From DTKD01 sp964494345 (lineage in GTDB: Bacteria > Armatimonadota > UBA5829), in contig CAZBSI010000008.1 in the NCBI GenBank assembly GCA_964494345.1, forward strand, positions 62,001-126,000: a stretch of DNA of 64,000 bases, in the 5' to 3' direction. Below are positions 24,949-34,571 of this stretch, in pieces. How positions within the stretch are numbered: the first letter of the stretch is position 1; each line of letters opens with the position of its first letter. The notes below the pieces were generated by a model. That model did no database searches. It was not told the DNA's origin and saw nothing but the letters and a program-made list of their open reading frames with translations. The position numbers were made by a program, and so were the translations under genes.

Positions 24949-26223
24949 CGCGGGTTTTAAATAATTAGAGACGACCTTGCTTGCAAACGCCGCCGCCAAT
25001 ATTATGATCAATGGCATAACCGGATAGCTGAACCGCACAGTGGAGTAGATTATAGAGTAGATTGCGGTGTGGTATACGACGACCGCAAGGGTTACGGCTT
25101 TATAAGCTGGGTCGATTGATTTGTCTCTCCAACCGAGTATAGCCATAATAAATAAAATCGCGTTGATAGCCGCCACAACTATGCTGGCGGTGGATGCCGG
25201 ATGGTCATGCCAGAGGTTAAACCAGAACCGCACAAACTTCCTGGGCATAAGCATCACATATCGACCGGGGTTCGCCTTGATCTCCTTAATAGCTTCTTTT
25301 CGCAGAGCATAATCCCGATCGACTTCGTTCATTTTAGCCAATCGCTGCTGCAGGGAGGTGATTTTTTGAAAGGTTTCCTCGCTTACGTCGGGGATCAAGG
25401 GGTGATCGTAGAGATTGCGCTCTTTGGTATCGACAGGATACCCCGGCCCACCGAGACAAACCCCGTCTGCAGGGCCGGTGCCGCCCCAAAACGGCATCCC
25501 GAAGTTGGTTGTCACCGGCACAAACTTGTGCAGCATTATATAGTTACGTATAGTCCACGGGCTGATAGCGACGTACGAGCACGCCACGAATACCACGGCC
25601 TTCGGCAGCCACCCTTTCACCCAACCCCTGCTTAACAGAAGCGCCAGCGCGAACACAAACGGGAAAGCCAGCAACGCCGGTCTTGATAGTATGGCAAACC
25701 CCATTAGAAGCCCGGCAAGGGCGTAATGTTGCCACTCTCTTCGCATAGCGACGACCAGCACGAACGCCAGCGCGGTCATAACAAACGTGTTTAGAGTCTC
25801 GGTCATCGCGGTGCCGGCGCTGAATATAAACGGCGGGTATATCGCATAAGCAAACGACGCCAGCAGCCCCGTTCGCACACCGTTTCCGGTAAATCTGCAC
25901 GCGATAAAGAACACCAGCAGGCACGACAGAGTGTCGATAATCGCCTGCGCTATTCCGATCTCTATAAGCCTGGCGTCGAATAAATAGATCATAATCGCCA
26001 GGAAATAGGGGTATATGACGTAGCCGTGAGCGCTGGGCTGCGGCTCGCCCCTGTAGTCGTTTGCGCAAAACCCCTTGCCGTCGGCTATGTTGCAGGCGAG
26101 CTGATAGAACGCCGCTGCATCGCTTCTGATCTCGTTATCTCCGTGATAAAAGACGAGCGCAAGCCTAAGCAGCAAACACAGCGCCAAAATGGCAATGAGC
26201 CATACTTTTGCGGACCTGCCCAC
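24901..26223 (-). CDS. Integral-membrane glycosyltransferase of the ArnT/PMT (GT39) type
   Basis: 440 residues, about eleven helices. The first periplasmic loop has IRSDAAAFYQLACNIADGKGF, the family's acidic catalytic loop region, and there is a further FWGGTGPADGVCLGGPGYP segment near residue 255. Such enzymes move a sugar from a polyprenyl phosphate to a lipid or protein acceptor outside the membrane. Start is a GTG at 26223. It is the last gene of the exopolysaccharide locus and its 3' end overlaps that of the copper ATPase by 48 bases, tail to tail. Acceptor unknown. Confidence 0.78.
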   Translation of the reverse strand: MGRSAKVWLIAILALCLLLRLALVFYHGDNEIRSDAAAFYQLACNIADGKGFCANDYRGEPQPSAHGYVIYPYFLAIMIYLFDARLIEIGIAQAIIDTLSCLLVFFIACRFTGNGVRTGLLASFAYAIYPPFIFSAGTAMTETLNTFVMTALAFVLVVAMRREWQHYALAGLLMGFAILSRPALLAFPFVFALALLLSRGWVKGWLPKAVVFVACSYVAISPWTIRNYIMLHKFVPVTTNFGMPFWGGTGPADGVCLGGPGYPVDTKERNLYDHPLIPDVSEETFQKITSLQQRLAKMNEVDRDYALRKEAIKEIKANPGRYVMLMPRKFVRFWFNLWHDHPASTASIVVAAINAILFIMAILGWRDKSIDPAYKAVTLAVVVYHTAIYSIIYSTVRFSYPVMPLIIILAAAFASKVVSNYLKPASIKQSADPQRIADHA

Positions 26224-26229
26224 TCGCGA

Positions 26230-27240
26230 TTATATCTCTATCTCGGCTCCATTAGCCGCGATGGAAGCGTCCGATGCAGCCAACAACCGCACCATATTAA
26301 GTCCACTTTCGCCACTGCTGCGAGGGGTAGCTCCGGTCTCTATGCACTCCAGGAAATGCTTGCACATAGCGCTCAGCGGCTCGGCTTCCTGAAGACGTGG
26401 CAGATGAATGTCGCCGTATTTGTATGAGCACAAAAACTCGCCGAATGTATCATAGTGCGGCGGGTTATCGACGCCTTTGTCGTATATCTGAATCTTAGAG
26501 AGCGGGTCGAGGTCATCGTATACGAGCATCTGCTTTGTGCCGACGACGCTGACTTTGCGAATCTTGAGCGGATCGACCCAGCTCACGTGGATCGCCGCGC
26601 TGGAACTGTTTCCGGATTTGAGAGTTACAAACGCCGCATCCTCGACCTTGGGGTGCAGCAGCTTCATACCGACCGTGCGTATTGAGGTGGGTTTGAATCC
26701 GGTGGCGTATAAAATAATTGAAATGTCGTGAGGCGCGAGGTCCCAGACCACGTTGATATCCCGCTGGAATATGCCCAGGTTAAGGCGGGAACAGTGCACG
26801 TAGAGTATATCGCCGAGCAAGCCTTCTTCGATGATTTCTTTCATCTTGTTGACGCTGGCGGTGTATTCGAATGTGTGGTCTACCATCAACACTCTGTTGT
26901 TTGCCTTAGCCAGTTCTACAAGCTCCTCCGCCTCCTCCACCTTAGCAGTCAAAGGTTTTTCGACGAGGACATGCTTGCCGGCCTGCAGAGCCTTTTTGGC
27001 TAGAGGGTAGTGCGCGCTTACGTGGGTGCAGATGGCTATCGCGTCTATCGACGGATCGTTGACAAGAGAATCGTAGTCGGTTGTGACGTCGATCCGGGGA
27101 TAAAGGCCCTTGATATGACCGAGCCGCTTTTCGTTTAAGTCACAGCAAACCGCCATATCGCAGTTGGGAATCTGGTTGAAGTTTCTAATAATGTTAGGAC
27201 CCCAATACCCGGCCCCAACGACGCCGATTTTTGTGCTCAT
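26230..27240 (-). CDS. Gfo/Idh/MocA-family oxidoreductase (WbpB/WlbA-like, set 1)
   Basis: NAD-dependent sugar-nucleotide dehydrogenase, 336 residues. Rossmann motif VVGAGYWGPNIIRNF at the N-terminus, catalytic EKP in HVLVEKPLTAKVEE (about residue 92), and HTFEYTASVNKMKEII, WDLAPHDISIILY in the C-terminal domain. This subfamily oxidises C3 of UDP-GlcNAc-uronate before transamination, in the pathway to UDP-2,3-diacetamido sugars. It belongs to set 1 with the aminotransferase at 28014 and the acyltransferase at 29119. A second dehydrogenase (35891) of set 2 is similar but not identical (IN versus ID in the EKP region). Confidence 0.85.
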   Translation of the reverse strand: MSTKIGVVGAGYWGPNIIRNFNQIPNCDMAVCCDLNEKRLGHIKGLYPRIDVTTDYDSLVNDPSIDAIAICTHVSAHYPLAKKALQAGKHVLVEKPLTAKVEEAEELVELAKANNRVLMVDHTFEYTASVNKMKEIIEEGLLGDILYVHCSRLNLGIFQRDINVVWDLAPHDISIILYATGFKPTSIRTVGMKLLHPKVEDAAFVTLKSGNSSSAAIHVSWVDPLKIRKVSVVGTKQMLVYDDLDPLSKIQIYDKGVDNPPHYDTFGEFLCSYKYGDIHLPRLQEAEPLSAMCKHFLECIETGATPRSSGESGLNMVRLLAASDASIAANGAEIEI

Positions 27241-27275
27241 ACTGATCCTCTTTTCACTATTTTGTGTCTGTCAAC

Positions 27276-27965
27276 TTAACAAGCGCCGCGACCAACTATG
27301 GTCTTGGTGATTGTGCGACACATAATGCGGACATCCAGTATCAGGGATTGATGCTCCAGATACCAGATGTCCATTTCTATCGCCTTTTGGAACGGCACCC
27401 GACTTCTGCCGTGGATTTGCCACCATCCGGTAATGCCCGGCAATCCTTCGAGGCGCCTGAGATGCCAATCCTGATAGAGTTCAACTTCATAAGGCAGGTG
27501 CGGCCTTGGCCCCACCATGCTCATCTCACCCTTAAACACGTTCAGCAACTGCGGCAGTTCGTCGAGGCTGGTGCGCCGTAGAAACTTGCCGATCATCGTG
27601 ATTCTATCGTCTCCGGTCAGTTTGTATATCTTCTCGCCGGGATAGCGTTTCTTAATCTCCGCCTCGTTGCCCTCTATGAATAGCTTGATATACTCCCTGT
27701 GCTCGGAGTCGTCGTTGTCGACGCGCATGCTGCGGAACTTATAGAACATGAACTGCTTGCCGTCCCTGCCCACGCGCATCTGCCTGAACAACACCGGCCC
27801 TGGGCTCGACAGCTTAATCAGCACACTGATGACGGCAGCCAACGGCGCGGCCACCAGCAGCGCCAAAGATGCCGCCACCAAATCCAGCAACCGCTTGGAC
27901 TTGTAAGTCTTAATCGGACACGCTTCACATACCTGGCCCACACTATTTTCCTGGGCTGTCGGCAT
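27276..27965 (-). CDS. Initiating sugar transferase (polyprenyl-phosphate phosphoglycosyltransferase)
   Basis: Monotopic phosphoglycosyltransferase, 229 residues. A re-entrant hydrophobic helix (LLDLVAASLALLVAAPLAAV) leads into SSPGPVLFRQMRVGRDGKQF, MFYKFRSM, TSLDELPQLLNVFKGEMSMVGPRP and PGITGWWQIHGRS, the full motif set of the bacterial sugar transferase family. It lacks the long polytopic N-terminus of WbaP, so it is closer to PglC-size enzymes. It should load the first sugar phosphate onto undecaprenyl phosphate to begin the repeat unit. Start is the ATG at 27965, reading into the family core after about 25 residues that include a CEAC pair. Confidence 0.92.
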   Translation of the reverse strand: MPTAQENSVGQVCEACPIKTYKSKRLLDLVAASLALLVAAPLAAVISVLIKLSSPGPVLFRQMRVGRDGKQFMFYKFRSMRVDNDDSEHREYIKLFIEGNEAEIKKRYPGEKIYKLTGDDRITMIGKFLRRTSLDELPQLLNVFKGEMSMVGPRPHLPYEVELYQDWHLRRLEGLPGITGWWQIHGRSRVPFQKAIEMDIWYLEHQSLILDVRIMCRTITKTIVGRGAC

Positions 27966-28013
27966 TGCTTACTCCCTCATCTATGCACCAGTCAATTCGA
28001 CAAGGCGCTTCTG

Positions 28014-29114
28014 TTATTTTAATACTTCTTTTATTATACTCGCCGCCTCAGCTACCTGTTCGGCCGTCAATTCCGGATACATCGGGATCGACATAACCTG
28101 CTTTGCATAAGCCTCCGAGATCGGATGGTCGCCTTCCTTGCCTCCCAAAAACGCATAAGCCGGCTGCAGATGGAGCGGAACCGGATAGTGTATCCCACAG
28201 CCACAGCCCTTCTCCTTAAGCTGGGCCATCACTTCGTCCCGGTTGTCCAACCGCACAACATAGACGTAGTATGAGTGCTTCATATTCGGCTTCTCAATCG
28301 GCAGGCTCAGAGCCTTGACGTCACCCAGCAACTGAGCATACTGCTGCGCATGCGCTCTGCGAGCGTCCACCCATTTGTCGAGATACTTTAGTTTTACGCG
28401 CAAAACGGCCGCCTGGATTCCATCAAGTCGGGAGTTGTAACCGATTATGGCGTGCTCATACCATGTCGTGCGGCCATTGTCGCGCAGCAGCTTGAGGTTC
28501 TCACAGACCTCGTCGCTGTTGGTAAGCACCATTCCGGCGTCTCCGTATGCTCCAAGAGTCTTGCTGGGATAGAAGCTGAATCCGGCTGCGTCGCCGATCG
28601 AGCCGACTGACTTACCCTTATATTGTGTTCCGTGTGCCTGCGCACAATCCTCCACCACCTTGAGGCCGTTTGCGCGGGCTATACTCATTATAGCATCCAT
28701 ATCCGCAGGATGCCCGTAGAGATGCACCGGCAAAATCGCCCTGGTCTTCTCCGTGATGGCCATCTTTATCTTCGCGGGGTCGATGCAGTAGGTCTCCGGG
28801 TCCACGTCCACAAACACCGGAATTGCGTTTGCGTGGCTGACAGCAGCAGCGGTTGCGATGAATGTGTTGGCTGGGACTATGACCTCGTCGCCGTCCTTTA
28901 CCCCGACAGCTTTAAGCGCCAAAAACAGAGCCTCAGTGCCGTTTGCCACACCAACTCCGTGTTTCGCGCCGCAGAATGCCGCAAACTCCGCTTCGAATGT
29001 CTTCATCTCATCGCTGAGGATAAATGCGGTGTTGTCGCAGACGTTTTTAATTGCCGCCTCGACTTCTGCGGCAATGGATCTGTGTTGGATCTTAAGATCG
29101 ATAAGCGGAACCAT
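28014..29114 (-). CDS. DegT/DnrJ/EryC1/StrS aminotransferase (WbpE-like, set 1)
   Basis: PLP enzyme that aminates a keto-sugar nucleotide, 366 residues. PLP pocket and Lys in SFYPSKTLGAYGDAGMVLTN, substrate region ANGTEALFLALKAVG and VVEDCAQAHGTQYKGK, all standard. In WbpE/WlbC-type enzymes the product is the 3-amino-uronate. The ATG at 29114 (with GGAAGGG upstream) is used because VPLIDLKIQHRSI then starts the domain; an open frame 26 codons longer at the 5' side overlaps the acyltransferase gene. Its stop is 48 bases from the sugar transferase. Partner genes: 26230 and 29119. Confidence 0.88.
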   Translation of the reverse strand: MVPLIDLKIQHRSIAAEVEAAIKNVCDNTAFILSDEMKTFEAEFAAFCGAKHGVGVANGTEALFLALKAVGVKDGDEVIVPANTFIATAAAVSHANAIPVFVDVDPETYCIDPAKIKMAITEKTRAILPVHLYGHPADMDAIMSIARANGLKVVEDCAQAHGTQYKGKSVGSIGDAAGFSFYPSKTLGAYGDAGMVLTNSDEVCENLKLLRDNGRTTWYEHAIIGYNSRLDGIQAAVLRVKLKYLDKWVDARRAHAQQYAQLLGDVKALSLPIEKPNMKHSYYVYVVRLDNRDEVMAQLKEKGCGCGIHYPVPLHLQPAYAFLGGKEGDHPISEAYAKQVMSIPMYPELTAEQVAEAASIIKEVLK

Positions 29115-29118
29115 TTGT

Positions 29119-29763
29119 CTACCCTTCCTCTCCGTGCAGGAGTATGTGAGCGTAAGGACGATCAGTGATGCCAGTTTCACACTTGAGATCATGTATGCTG
29201 CAAATCACCCGGCCCGGGTTGCCGACGACGACTGAGCCTGCGGGAATATCCTTTGTGACCACCGCGCCAGAGCCGATGACTGAATGTGCGCCGATTCGAA
29301 CAAACGGCAGGATGGTGACATTGACGCCGATTTGGACGCCCTTTTCGATGTGCGGGCCTTTCATACACTCGGCGGAGAACTCACAACCCGGGTGGATGTC
29401 GTTGGCTATAGTTACACCCGGCGCCATAAACGCGTCGTCCTCTATAACGGTAAACTGCGCGACGTAGCAGTTGCAGTGGATCTTTATATTGTTGCCGATC
29501 TTGCAGCCGTAGTCTATGGTGGTGCAGTTCCAGACGTTGAAATTATCGCCGATCTGGTTTTCTTCGCGGATGGTGACGTTATGTCCGGTGGCGAATTTGT
29601 TGCCAATCGTGGAACCGCCGTAGATCACGCTGCCGAACCTGATGCACGCGTTGTCGCCGATACGAAGTGTGTGGTCGGCGATCTTTCTGCCGGTGCGATA
29701 ACCCAATTTAACACCATCGTCGATCAATGCGTCTTTGCCGAGTATGACGTCTTTGAAGTCCAT
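29119..29763 (-). CDS. Hexapeptide-repeat N-acyltransferase (WbpD/WlbB-like, set 1)
   Basis: Left-handed beta-helix acetyltransferase, 214 residues, about nine hexapeptide turns (for example GDNACIRFG, GNKFATGHN, GAHSVIGSGAVVTKD) with VVVGNPGRVI at the end. This class acetylates the 3-amino group of UDP-2-acetamido-3-amino uronates, completing the diacetamido sugar. The ATG at 29763 has AGAGGA four bases upstream and starts after the stop of the glycosyltransferase. Residues 45-100 closely follow its set 2 counterpart at 35247, including the NAVIRS/REENQIGD and SCE-like turns. Confidence 0.85.
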   Translation of the reverse strand: MDFKDVILGKDALIDDGVKLGYRTGRKIADHTLRIGDNACIRFGSVIYGGSTIGNKFATGHNVTIREENQIGDNFNVWNCTTIDYGCKIGNNIKIHCNCYVAQFTVIEDDAFMAPGVTIANDIHPGCEFSAECMKGPHIEKGVQIGVNVTILPFVRIGAHSVIGSGAVVTKDIPAGSVVVGNPGRVICSIHDLKCETGITDRPYAHILLHGEEG

Positions 29764-29774
29764 AGTATCCTCTA

Positions 29775-30911
29775 TTATCCAGGCGTTATGAGCGATGTGC
29801 AAAACTCGATAATGCTGTTTGCGACATCGCCCGCGTTGTAGCGAGTCTTTGCAACTTCTCTGGCCGCAGTCCCCATTTTGGCGGCCGTGTCGAAATTATC
29901 CATCAGTTCGATGATTCTCTGCGCAAGCAACTGTGAATCGTCGGCGTCCACCAAAAACCCTGTGACACCGTCCTCTATCATCTCCGGAACACCGCCAACC
30001 GGAGAGGCCACAGGCACGCGTCCTGCCGCCATAGCCTGGCAAATGACACCAGGCGAGGTCTCCTGATATGACGGCAACGACAGCGCCACGCTTTGTTCAA
30101 GCAACTCCACAAGCTTATTGCGGCTGACGACTCCGAGAAATTTGACGGATTCGCCGATGTTTTTGCTTTTAACGAAACCGTCTATTTCCTTTTTGTAAGC
30201 CTTGTCGCTTATGCCGCCGCACACATACAAGGCGGCGTCAGGGTGCTTATTCAGTATTATCGGCATAGCCGCGACAAGAGCTTGCAGATTTTTTCGTTGA
30301 CCGACGGCACCGGCAAATAATATCCCCTTGCACGGTTGCATGTCCGGCACCGACCAGAATATATCTTCAATAGGCACATTAACGACCGCGCTCGGAGATT
30401 TTATCCATCGATCATAATAATCCAGGCCGTGTTGTGCGACGGATAGCACTCCGTTGGCATTCATAATCGACTTGTGCTGCAAGCGCGCTTGAAGCATAGA
30501 TGCCAGTTTGTCTCGTCCACGCTTCAGTTTGATCTCATCGTCAATGATGCCGTGTATGGTATGCACCACTTTGCATCCCGCCATTGTTGCAGCATCGGTC
30601 GTAATAGAAGAATGGCTGTTTGTCACATCAGGTTTCAACTCGCGTATAATGGGCGCGATCCTGGCCGGCTGCGCCAGCAGGTTAGGCACGAGTGACCTTT
30701 TTCTACATTCTACGTGATGGATCGTGACCCCAGGTCTCTGCACAACTCTATTCGAATTTGAGCCTCTGGTGGATGATACTATATGAAAGTCTATATCATC
30801 CCGCTTGGCGAATGCTTCTCCGAGTAGATACATAACATGAAGCACTCCACCACCTATTTTGGTTGTATCCGCCGGGTATTCACCTGCCAAACAGAATCTG
30901 AGTTTGCTCAT
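29775..30911 (-). CDS. Glycosyltransferase family 4 protein
   Basis: GT-B fold retaining transferase, 378 residues. N-terminal Rossmann domain begins FCLAGEYPADTTKIGGGVLH; the C-terminal nucleotide-sugar domain has FAGAVGQRKNLQALVAAMP and the E-x7-E type motif region SYQETSPGVICQAMAAGRVPV, with VASPVGGVPEMIEDGVTGF. Its C-terminal half is related to the three tandem GT4 genes at 41548-44985. The donor is not predictable. Overlap of four bases with the next gene upstream (30908) marks one operon. Confidence 0.85.
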   Translation of the reverse strand: MSKLRFCLAGEYPADTTKIGGGVLHVMYLLGEAFAKRDDIDFHIVSSTRGSNSNRVVQRPGVTIHHVECRKRSLVPNLLAQPARIAPIIRELKPDVTNSHSSITTDAATMAGCKVVHTIHGIIDDEIKLKRGRDKLASMLQARLQHKSIMNANGVLSVAQHGLDYYDRWIKSPSAVVNVPIEDIFWSVPDMQPCKGILFAGAVGQRKNLQALVAAMPIILNKHPDAALYVCGGISDKAYKKEIDGFVKSKNIGESVKFLGVVSRNKLVELLEQSVALSLPSYQETSPGVICQAMAAGRVPVASPVGGVPEMIEDGVTGFLVDADDSQLLAQRIIELMDNFDTAAKMGTAAREVAKTRYNAGDVANSIIEFCTSLITPG

Positions 30912-32017
30912 GCATTCCTCTGGTCAAGTTGGTAATACACCGACAGATCTTTCGCGCATCGTTGCCAACTGTACTTCTCTGCATTCTTTCTCGCGGCGAC
31001 GCTTAGTGCGTGCGCTCTTTTCGGGTCGCGGATCAGAGACACTACCTCACGTGCAAGGGCATCGACATCACCTGCATCAACGATAACCCCTTCTTTGCCG
31101 TTTTCCATCATATCGGGTATGCCTCCCGCCGCAGTGGTCACTATAGGAAACCCCGCCGCCGAAGCCTCCAACAGAGCTGTGGGCAACCCATCATTTCGAG
31201 ATGTATTCAGGAATATATCCGTCCGATCATATATCGCCGGAACTTCGCTGTTGGGCAATCGGCCTGTATAATTCACATCTGACAACCCTAGCTGTTGTAT
31301 TAAGCTGTCCATCTGCGGCTTTAATGGCCCATCCCCGATAAACGTGATAGTGGCCTCCGGCACCTCTTTTTTGACTTTCGCGAACACTTTTATTGCAGTC
31401 AGCGGATCATACACACCCGAAAACGTCCGAATCCACACGATGTCAGACTTTATATTTGTTCTTTCGCGATATTGGAACCTGTCAATATCTACCAGGTTCC
31501 ACAGCACCTCGGAATCGATGTCATACTCTGCAAATGCTTTTTTCAACCTCGGCGACACCACCACCAACTGGTCAGCCATACGCATATAGCGCTTAGCCAG
31601 TCTGTTGTGTCTCTTCAACCATACGTGGCCTCTGCCGCCGTGAAAGCTTATGACCAAACGCTTTTTGAAGAACCATTTATTTAGCGGCGCGACCACCATT
31701 ACGGGCAGAAAACCCCACCACGAGCAGGCCTGGATGTGCACTATGTCGCACTTTGGCGCGACCCGCATAAACCGAATCGCCGTAAAAATAGCCTGCAGAA
31801 TTATTCGCAGTGGCAGGAGCATCTTGTGGCCGATGGAGTGGATGTAAGTATCGACCCGCATCACCTCCGCGCCCTCACGCTCCAGGCTATCGACCATCAG
31901 ATGCGTCTGAATAGTCACCCCACCCTTTTTCGGCAAATACGGCGCAACCATACAGACCCTCAAACCTGCAAATTGCGATGCGCCCGCCTGCCGTTTTTCT
32001 TCTGCCAACTGAGCCAT
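30908..32017 (-). CDS. Glycosyltransferase family 4 protein
   Basis: 369 residues, GT-B fold. N-terminus RVCMVAPYLPKKGGVTIQTH (glycine-rich acceptor loop), middle CDIVHIQACSWWGFLPVMV, then DQLVVVSPRLKKAFAEYDID, and the donor-binding segment NTSRNDGLPTALLEASAAGF with AGGIPDMMENGKEGVIVD. Similar to EpsF/WcaL-type enzymes. Start ATG at 32017, after a likely leader EKRQAGASQ that may not be translated if the CDS begins further in. Sugar donor unknown. Confidence 0.83.
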   Translation of the reverse strand: MAQLAEEKRQAGASQFAGLRVCMVAPYLPKKGGVTIQTHLMVDSLEREGAEVMRVDTYIHSIGHKMLLPLRIILQAIFTAIRFMRVAPKCDIVHIQACSWWGFLPVMVVAPLNKWFFKKRLVISFHGGRGHVWLKRHNRLAKRYMRMADQLVVVSPRLKKAFAEYDIDSEVLWNLVDIDRFQYRERTNIKSDIVWIRTFSGVYDPLTAIKVFAKVKKEVPEATITFIGDGPLKPQMDSLIQQLGLSDVNYTGRLPNSEVPAIYDRTDIFLNTSRNDGLPTALLEASAAGFPIVTTAAGGIPDMMENGKEGVIVDAGDVDALAREVVSLIRDPKRAHALSVAARKNAEKYSWQRCAKDLSVYYQLDQRNA

Positions 32018-32032
32018 CGGTTCCTAATCCAG

Positions 32033-33403
32033 TTATTCGCATTCGGACATAGCAGCAGGCTGGATGCCGCACTTCGAAATGAAATAGCGTCTTTTGCCAC
32101 CACTTGTCGTCGGAATCTGGTCTACGATGGCTAATTTGACGCTTACATCTTCACCCACATAGCCCTGAATTTTTGATGTAACCTTTTCCTGAACTTCTTC
32201 GAAGCCTTTTCCAGTGACCAGATTCACTACGATAGAATCCGGCTGCTCCTGGACGACCTGAAATCCCGTCACAGCAGGATAAACACCTCTGAACAGAGTC
32301 GAGAAAAATTGCACATAGATCAGTTTGTTAGAGGGGGTCACGCCGATATCAGATAGTCTGCCGGATACTTTTTCAAGCATCGGCAATCCCCGTCCACACG
32401 AGCACATCCTGTCGGATTTAAGCGCCACATCCTGAATATTGTAGCGAATAAATGGCATTGAATAGTGGTTCAAGTTTGTGAGCACAACCTGACCTTCGAC
32501 GCCCGGCGCGCATACATTTCCGTCCGGCCCAACTGTTTCCAAAACTACGTTCTCTGCGTTAATGTGATAACCCGGATCATGCCCGCACTGGCCGGCTATC
32601 TCCATTCCCTCCCCGCCGTATCCATCGAACACTTTACAGCCGTAATAAGATTCCATCAGCTCTCTTTGGAAATCAAACAATGTCTCTCCGGTGGTACACA
32701 CCGAGTTCAGCTTCAACTTGACGCCTCTTCTATCCATTGTCTCGGCCAAAAAGTAAAGCGACGAGGCATAACCCTGCAGCACTTTCGGTTTGAAAGCGGC
32801 AATTTTTGCCACATATTCGGCAGCATTCTTATCGTAAAGCTCAAGAGCAGGCAGGCCGAGCATACCAGAAAAACGCGATTCAAAGAAACCGATCAGCTTG
32901 TTACGCTTGAAAGCCTTTGGCGGAAACGCTGTGAGATTGACAATCCGGTCGCCCATTTCATAGCCAGCCCATTTCCAGAACCTATACAAACCCGCCCATT
33001 TGATAGCTTTCTCGTCATCGGATAATACATAACGGAAAGGTTCACCAGTCGAGCCGCTGCTTGTCATCACGACTAGCTTGGATGCGTCAAAAACCGTCGA
33101 TATCATTTTGTCCGGATAGTTGGCTCTGATTATATCCTTTGTGAGAATGGGCAGCTTCGGCAAATCATCAACACAAGTAATGTCATCAGGCACCAGCCCA
33201 CACTTATCCATAACCTCTCTGTAGAAAGGCACAGTGCGATAAGCATGTTCTATCAGCTTCGCCAGCTTGGCGTCTTGTATTGATCGAATCTCGTCAGGGC
33301 TTAGCCATTGTGTACGCAGCAACTCCTTGAGGTATCTTCCTACATACATACCCCTGAGTCGCTCCGCCATAGGCAACCCTATTCTCTTGACAAAAAACGA
33401 CAT
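32033..33403 (-). CDS. CapK/PaaK-like adenylate-forming enzyme
   Basis: ANL-superfamily protein of the CapK/phenylacetate-CoA ligase type, 456 residues. Core P-loop SSGSTGEPFRYVLSDDE (about 115), then GYGGEGMEIAGQCGHD (about 250), a C-terminal domain with RCSSCGRGLPML and SGKRRYFISKC at the end. CapK relatives occur in capsule clusters, where they may activate an acid for attaching an acyl or amide group to a polysaccharide; the substrate is unknown. It sits inside the glycan operon with no independent promoter visible, 15 bases from the GT4 upstream and 13 from the aminotransferase. Confidence 0.82.
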   Translation of the reverse strand: MSFFVKRIGLPMAERLRGMYVGRYLKELLRTQWLSPDEIRSIQDAKLAKLIEHAYRTVPFYREVMDKCGLVPDDITCVDDLPKLPILTKDIIRANYPDKMISTVFDASKLVVMTSSGSTGEPFRYVLSDDEKAIKWAGLYRFWKWAGYEMGDRIVNLTAFPPKAFKRNKLIGFFESRFSGMLGLPALELYDKNAAEYVAKIAAFKPKVLQGYASSLYFLAETMDRRGVKLKLNSVCTTGETLFDFQRELMESYYGCKVFDGYGGEGMEIAGQCGHDPGYHINAENVVLETVGPDGNVCAPGVEGQVVLTNLNHYSMPFIRYNIQDVALKSDRMCSCGRGLPMLEKVSGRLSDIGVTPSNKLIYVQFFSTLFRGVYPAVTGFQVVQEQPDSIVVNLVTGKGFEEVQEKVTSKIQGYVGEDVSVKLAIVDQIPTTSGGKRRYFISKCGIQPAAMSECE

Positions 33404-33416
33404 TGGTGACTCCTGC

Positions 33417-34514
33417 TTATCCGTGAAACTCCTTAATCGCCTCTGCGACTTCTGTTACCGCCTCCCTGGTCATCTCGGGATACATGGGCAAGGATATGAT
33501 TTCTTTTGCAGCCTTTTCTGTTACGGGGAAATCGCCCTCTTTGTAGCCCAGATTGGAGTATGCCGGCTGCATATGAAGCGGCAGCGGGTAATGGACTCCC
33601 GTGGCGATTCCCTTTTCCTTAAGATGCTTCTGCAGGGCATCTCTGTTCGGGTGTCTTATTACAAACAGATGATAGACGTGCGTACAGTCTGTAGCGACAG
33701 CCGGCAAACCGACCCCTGCACCCGCAAGGTCTTCGGCGTATTCGGCGGCGTGCTTTCGGCGCAGGGCGTTCCAATCGTTGAGATGGGGCAGTTTCACGTT
33801 GAGAATCGCGGCCTGAAGGTTATCCAGACGCTCGTTGTAGCCGACCATCTCGTGCTCATATTTGCCCAAACGACCGTGATTGCGCAGCTTGTTGAGCTTT
33901 GTCGCCAGTTCGTCGTCGTTGGTGGTGATAGCGCCAGCGTCACCCATCGCGCCCATATTCTTGCCCGGGAAGAAGCTGAAGCAGCCTATGTCCCCCATTG
34001 TGCCGACACGTCTTCCTTTATACTCGGCTCCGTGTGACTGAGCGCAGTCCTCGATGACCTTGAGGCCATGCTTCTTTGCGATCGCCAGCAGCGGATCCAT
34101 ATCAGTGGGATGTCCGTATAGATGAACCGGGATAACCGCCTTTGTGTTGGGAGTGATGGCGGCTTCAAGCTTGGATACATCCATAGTATACGTCGCAGCG
34201 TCGATGTCCACAAACACAGGTTTTGCGCCGCGCACGGATATGGCCTCGGTGGTGGCGATAAATGTATGCGGAATAGTAATAACTTCATCGCCAGGCCCGA
34301 TCCCAATCGCCCACAGCGCCAAATTGAGCGCAGATGTGCCCGAAGAACAGCCGATTGCATGCTTGCAACCGCAGAACTCGGCGAAATTGGCTTCCAGTTC
34401 CTTAATCGCCGGCCCCATAATGAACGCGCTGTTGTCGATCACATTAGTTATCGCTTCGAAAATCTCCCCGCGAAGCGAGTCGTGCTGTGCTTTCAGATCT
34501 ACAAACGGTACCAT
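33417..34514 (-). CDS. DegT/DnrJ/EryC1/StrS aminotransferase (WbpE-like, set 2)
   Basis: PLP-dependent sugar aminotransferase, 365 residues. PLP-lysine site CFSFFPGKNMGAMGDAGAI, SSGTSALNLALWAIGIGPGD and VIEDCAQSHGAEYKGRR are in place. It begins at the conserved MVPFVDLKAQHDSL. Paralogue of the set 1 enzyme at 28014, with distinct residues around the active Lys (PGKNMGAM against PSKTLGAY), which suggests a different keto-sugar substrate rather than a recent duplicate. Partner genes of the same set: acyltransferase 35247, dehydrogenase 35891 and probably epimerase 38165. Confidence 0.88.
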   Translation of the reverse strand: MVPFVDLKAQHDSLRGEIFEAITNVIDNSAFIMGPAIKELEANFAEFCGCKHAIGCSSGTSALNLALWAIGIGPGDEVITIPHTFIATTEAISVRGAKPVFVDIDAATYTMDVSKLEAAITPNTKAVIPVHLYGHPTDMDPLLAIAKKHGLKVIEDCAQSHGAEYKGRRVGTMGDIGCFSFFPGKNMGAMGDAGAITTNDDELATKLNKLRNHGRLGKYEHEMVGYNERLDNLQAAILNVKLPHLNDWNALRRKHAAEYAEDLAGAGVGLPAVATDCTHVYHLFVIRHPNRDALQKHLKEKGIATGVHYPLPLHMQPAYSNLGYKEGDFPVTEKAAKEIISLPMYPEMTREAVTEVAEAIKEFHG

Positions 34515-34571
34515 AGATGTACTCCCAGTTCACATTAGCGTTGTTTAATATTACAGCGATATCGTTTTCTA

